Assembly (NCBI GenBank): GCA_021793095.1
Contig: JAJYTK010000055.1
Coordinates: 1-6,671, forward strand
Source: Pseudomonadota bacterium
GTDB taxonomy: Bacteria; Pseudomonadota; Gammaproteobacteria; Burkholderiales; Burkholderiaceae_B
Length of the DNA stretch: 6,671 nucleotides
Direction of reading: 5' to 3'
Part shown: positions 6,515 through 6,671 of the stretch, one piece after another
How positions within the stretch are numbered: the stretch's first letter is position 1
Layout of the letters: every line of letters begins with the position of its first letter
Translations under genes and position numbers: made by a program
Notes under the pieces: generated by a model
What the model saw: the letters and a program-made list of their open reading frames with translations, nothing else
What the model was told of the DNA's origin: nothing
The model's database searches: none

Positions 6515-6671
6515 TTGAGCGTGGTGGTTACTGTGGTACTGCTTTTAGCAGTGGGGGCCTTGATTGGCTTTCTCGGGGGGGTAGTAGGCATCGGTGGAGG
6601 CTTATTAGCGATCCCTTTTTTGGTTTTAGCGATGGGTTTTGAGCAGCAGGCAGCTCAGGGTTCTGCTTTGT
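6515..6671 (+). CDS. TauE/SafE family membrane permease (partial, 3' end outside window)
   Basis: The first 52 codons of a frame still open at the right edge. It begins with a hydrophobic segment (VVVTVVLLLAVGALIGFLGG), then a glycine-rich VVGIGGGLLAIPFLVL and AAQGSAL. The pattern GG-VVG-IGGG-LL--P, followed about 20 residues later by a polar A-GSAL segment, is typical of the N-terminus of TauE/SafE (DUF81) permeases, whose members are proposed to export sulfite, sulfonates or related anions. Two inner-membrane helices are visible. The TTG start directly follows the radA TAA, so expression is probably coupled to radA. The substrate cannot be told from this fragment. Confidence 0.82.
   Translation, partial: MSVVVTVVLLLAVGALIGFLGGVVGIGGGLLAIPFLVLAMGFEQQAAQGSAL

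Overview
The window looks like ordinary chromosomal DNA from a Gram-negative, hopanoid- or squalene-making bacterium, most likely a proteobacterium. The basis is a complete HpnC/HpnD/HpnE squalene module, close packing of genes, and proteobacterial-type Alr and RadA proteins. The exact lineage cannot be fixed from the sequence alone. I saw no RNA gene, insertion sequence, CRISPR array, prophage gene or long repeat.

Left part (1-3155). The last 20 codons of an unrecognised rightward gene end at 65. They meet, tail to tail and with only 4 bases between, a leftward operon transcribed in the order hpnC, hpnD, hpnE. Its three products together turn farnesyl diphosphate into squalene: HpnD makes presqualene diphosphate, HpnC converts it to hydroxysqualene, and HpnE removes the hydroxyl reductively. 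hpnC and hpnD are 12 bases apart, and hpnD and hpnE overlap by 4 bases. No squalene-hopene cyclase or other hpn gene is in view.

Middle (3156-3232). A 77-base AT-rich gap separates two divergent start codons and must hold the promoters for both sides.

Right part (3233-6671). A rightward, tightly packed run holds alr (alanine racemase, D-alanine for peptidoglycan), a short-chain dehydrogenase/reductase of unknown substrate that starts inside the end of alr, radA (recombination/repair ATPase) and the first 52 codons of a TauE/SafE-type membrane permease. The permease starts with TTG directly after the radA stop. Neighbouring genes are so close (overlap of 11 bases, gaps of 5 to 20 and 0 bases) that they are probably one transcript.

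Nothing here clearly amounts to an undescribed system. The points most worth a second look are the SDR with no known substrate inserted between alr and radA, the shared promoter gap between squalene and D-alanine synthesis, and the lack of Shine-Dalgarno sequences in the hpn genes compared with strong ones on the opposite strand.
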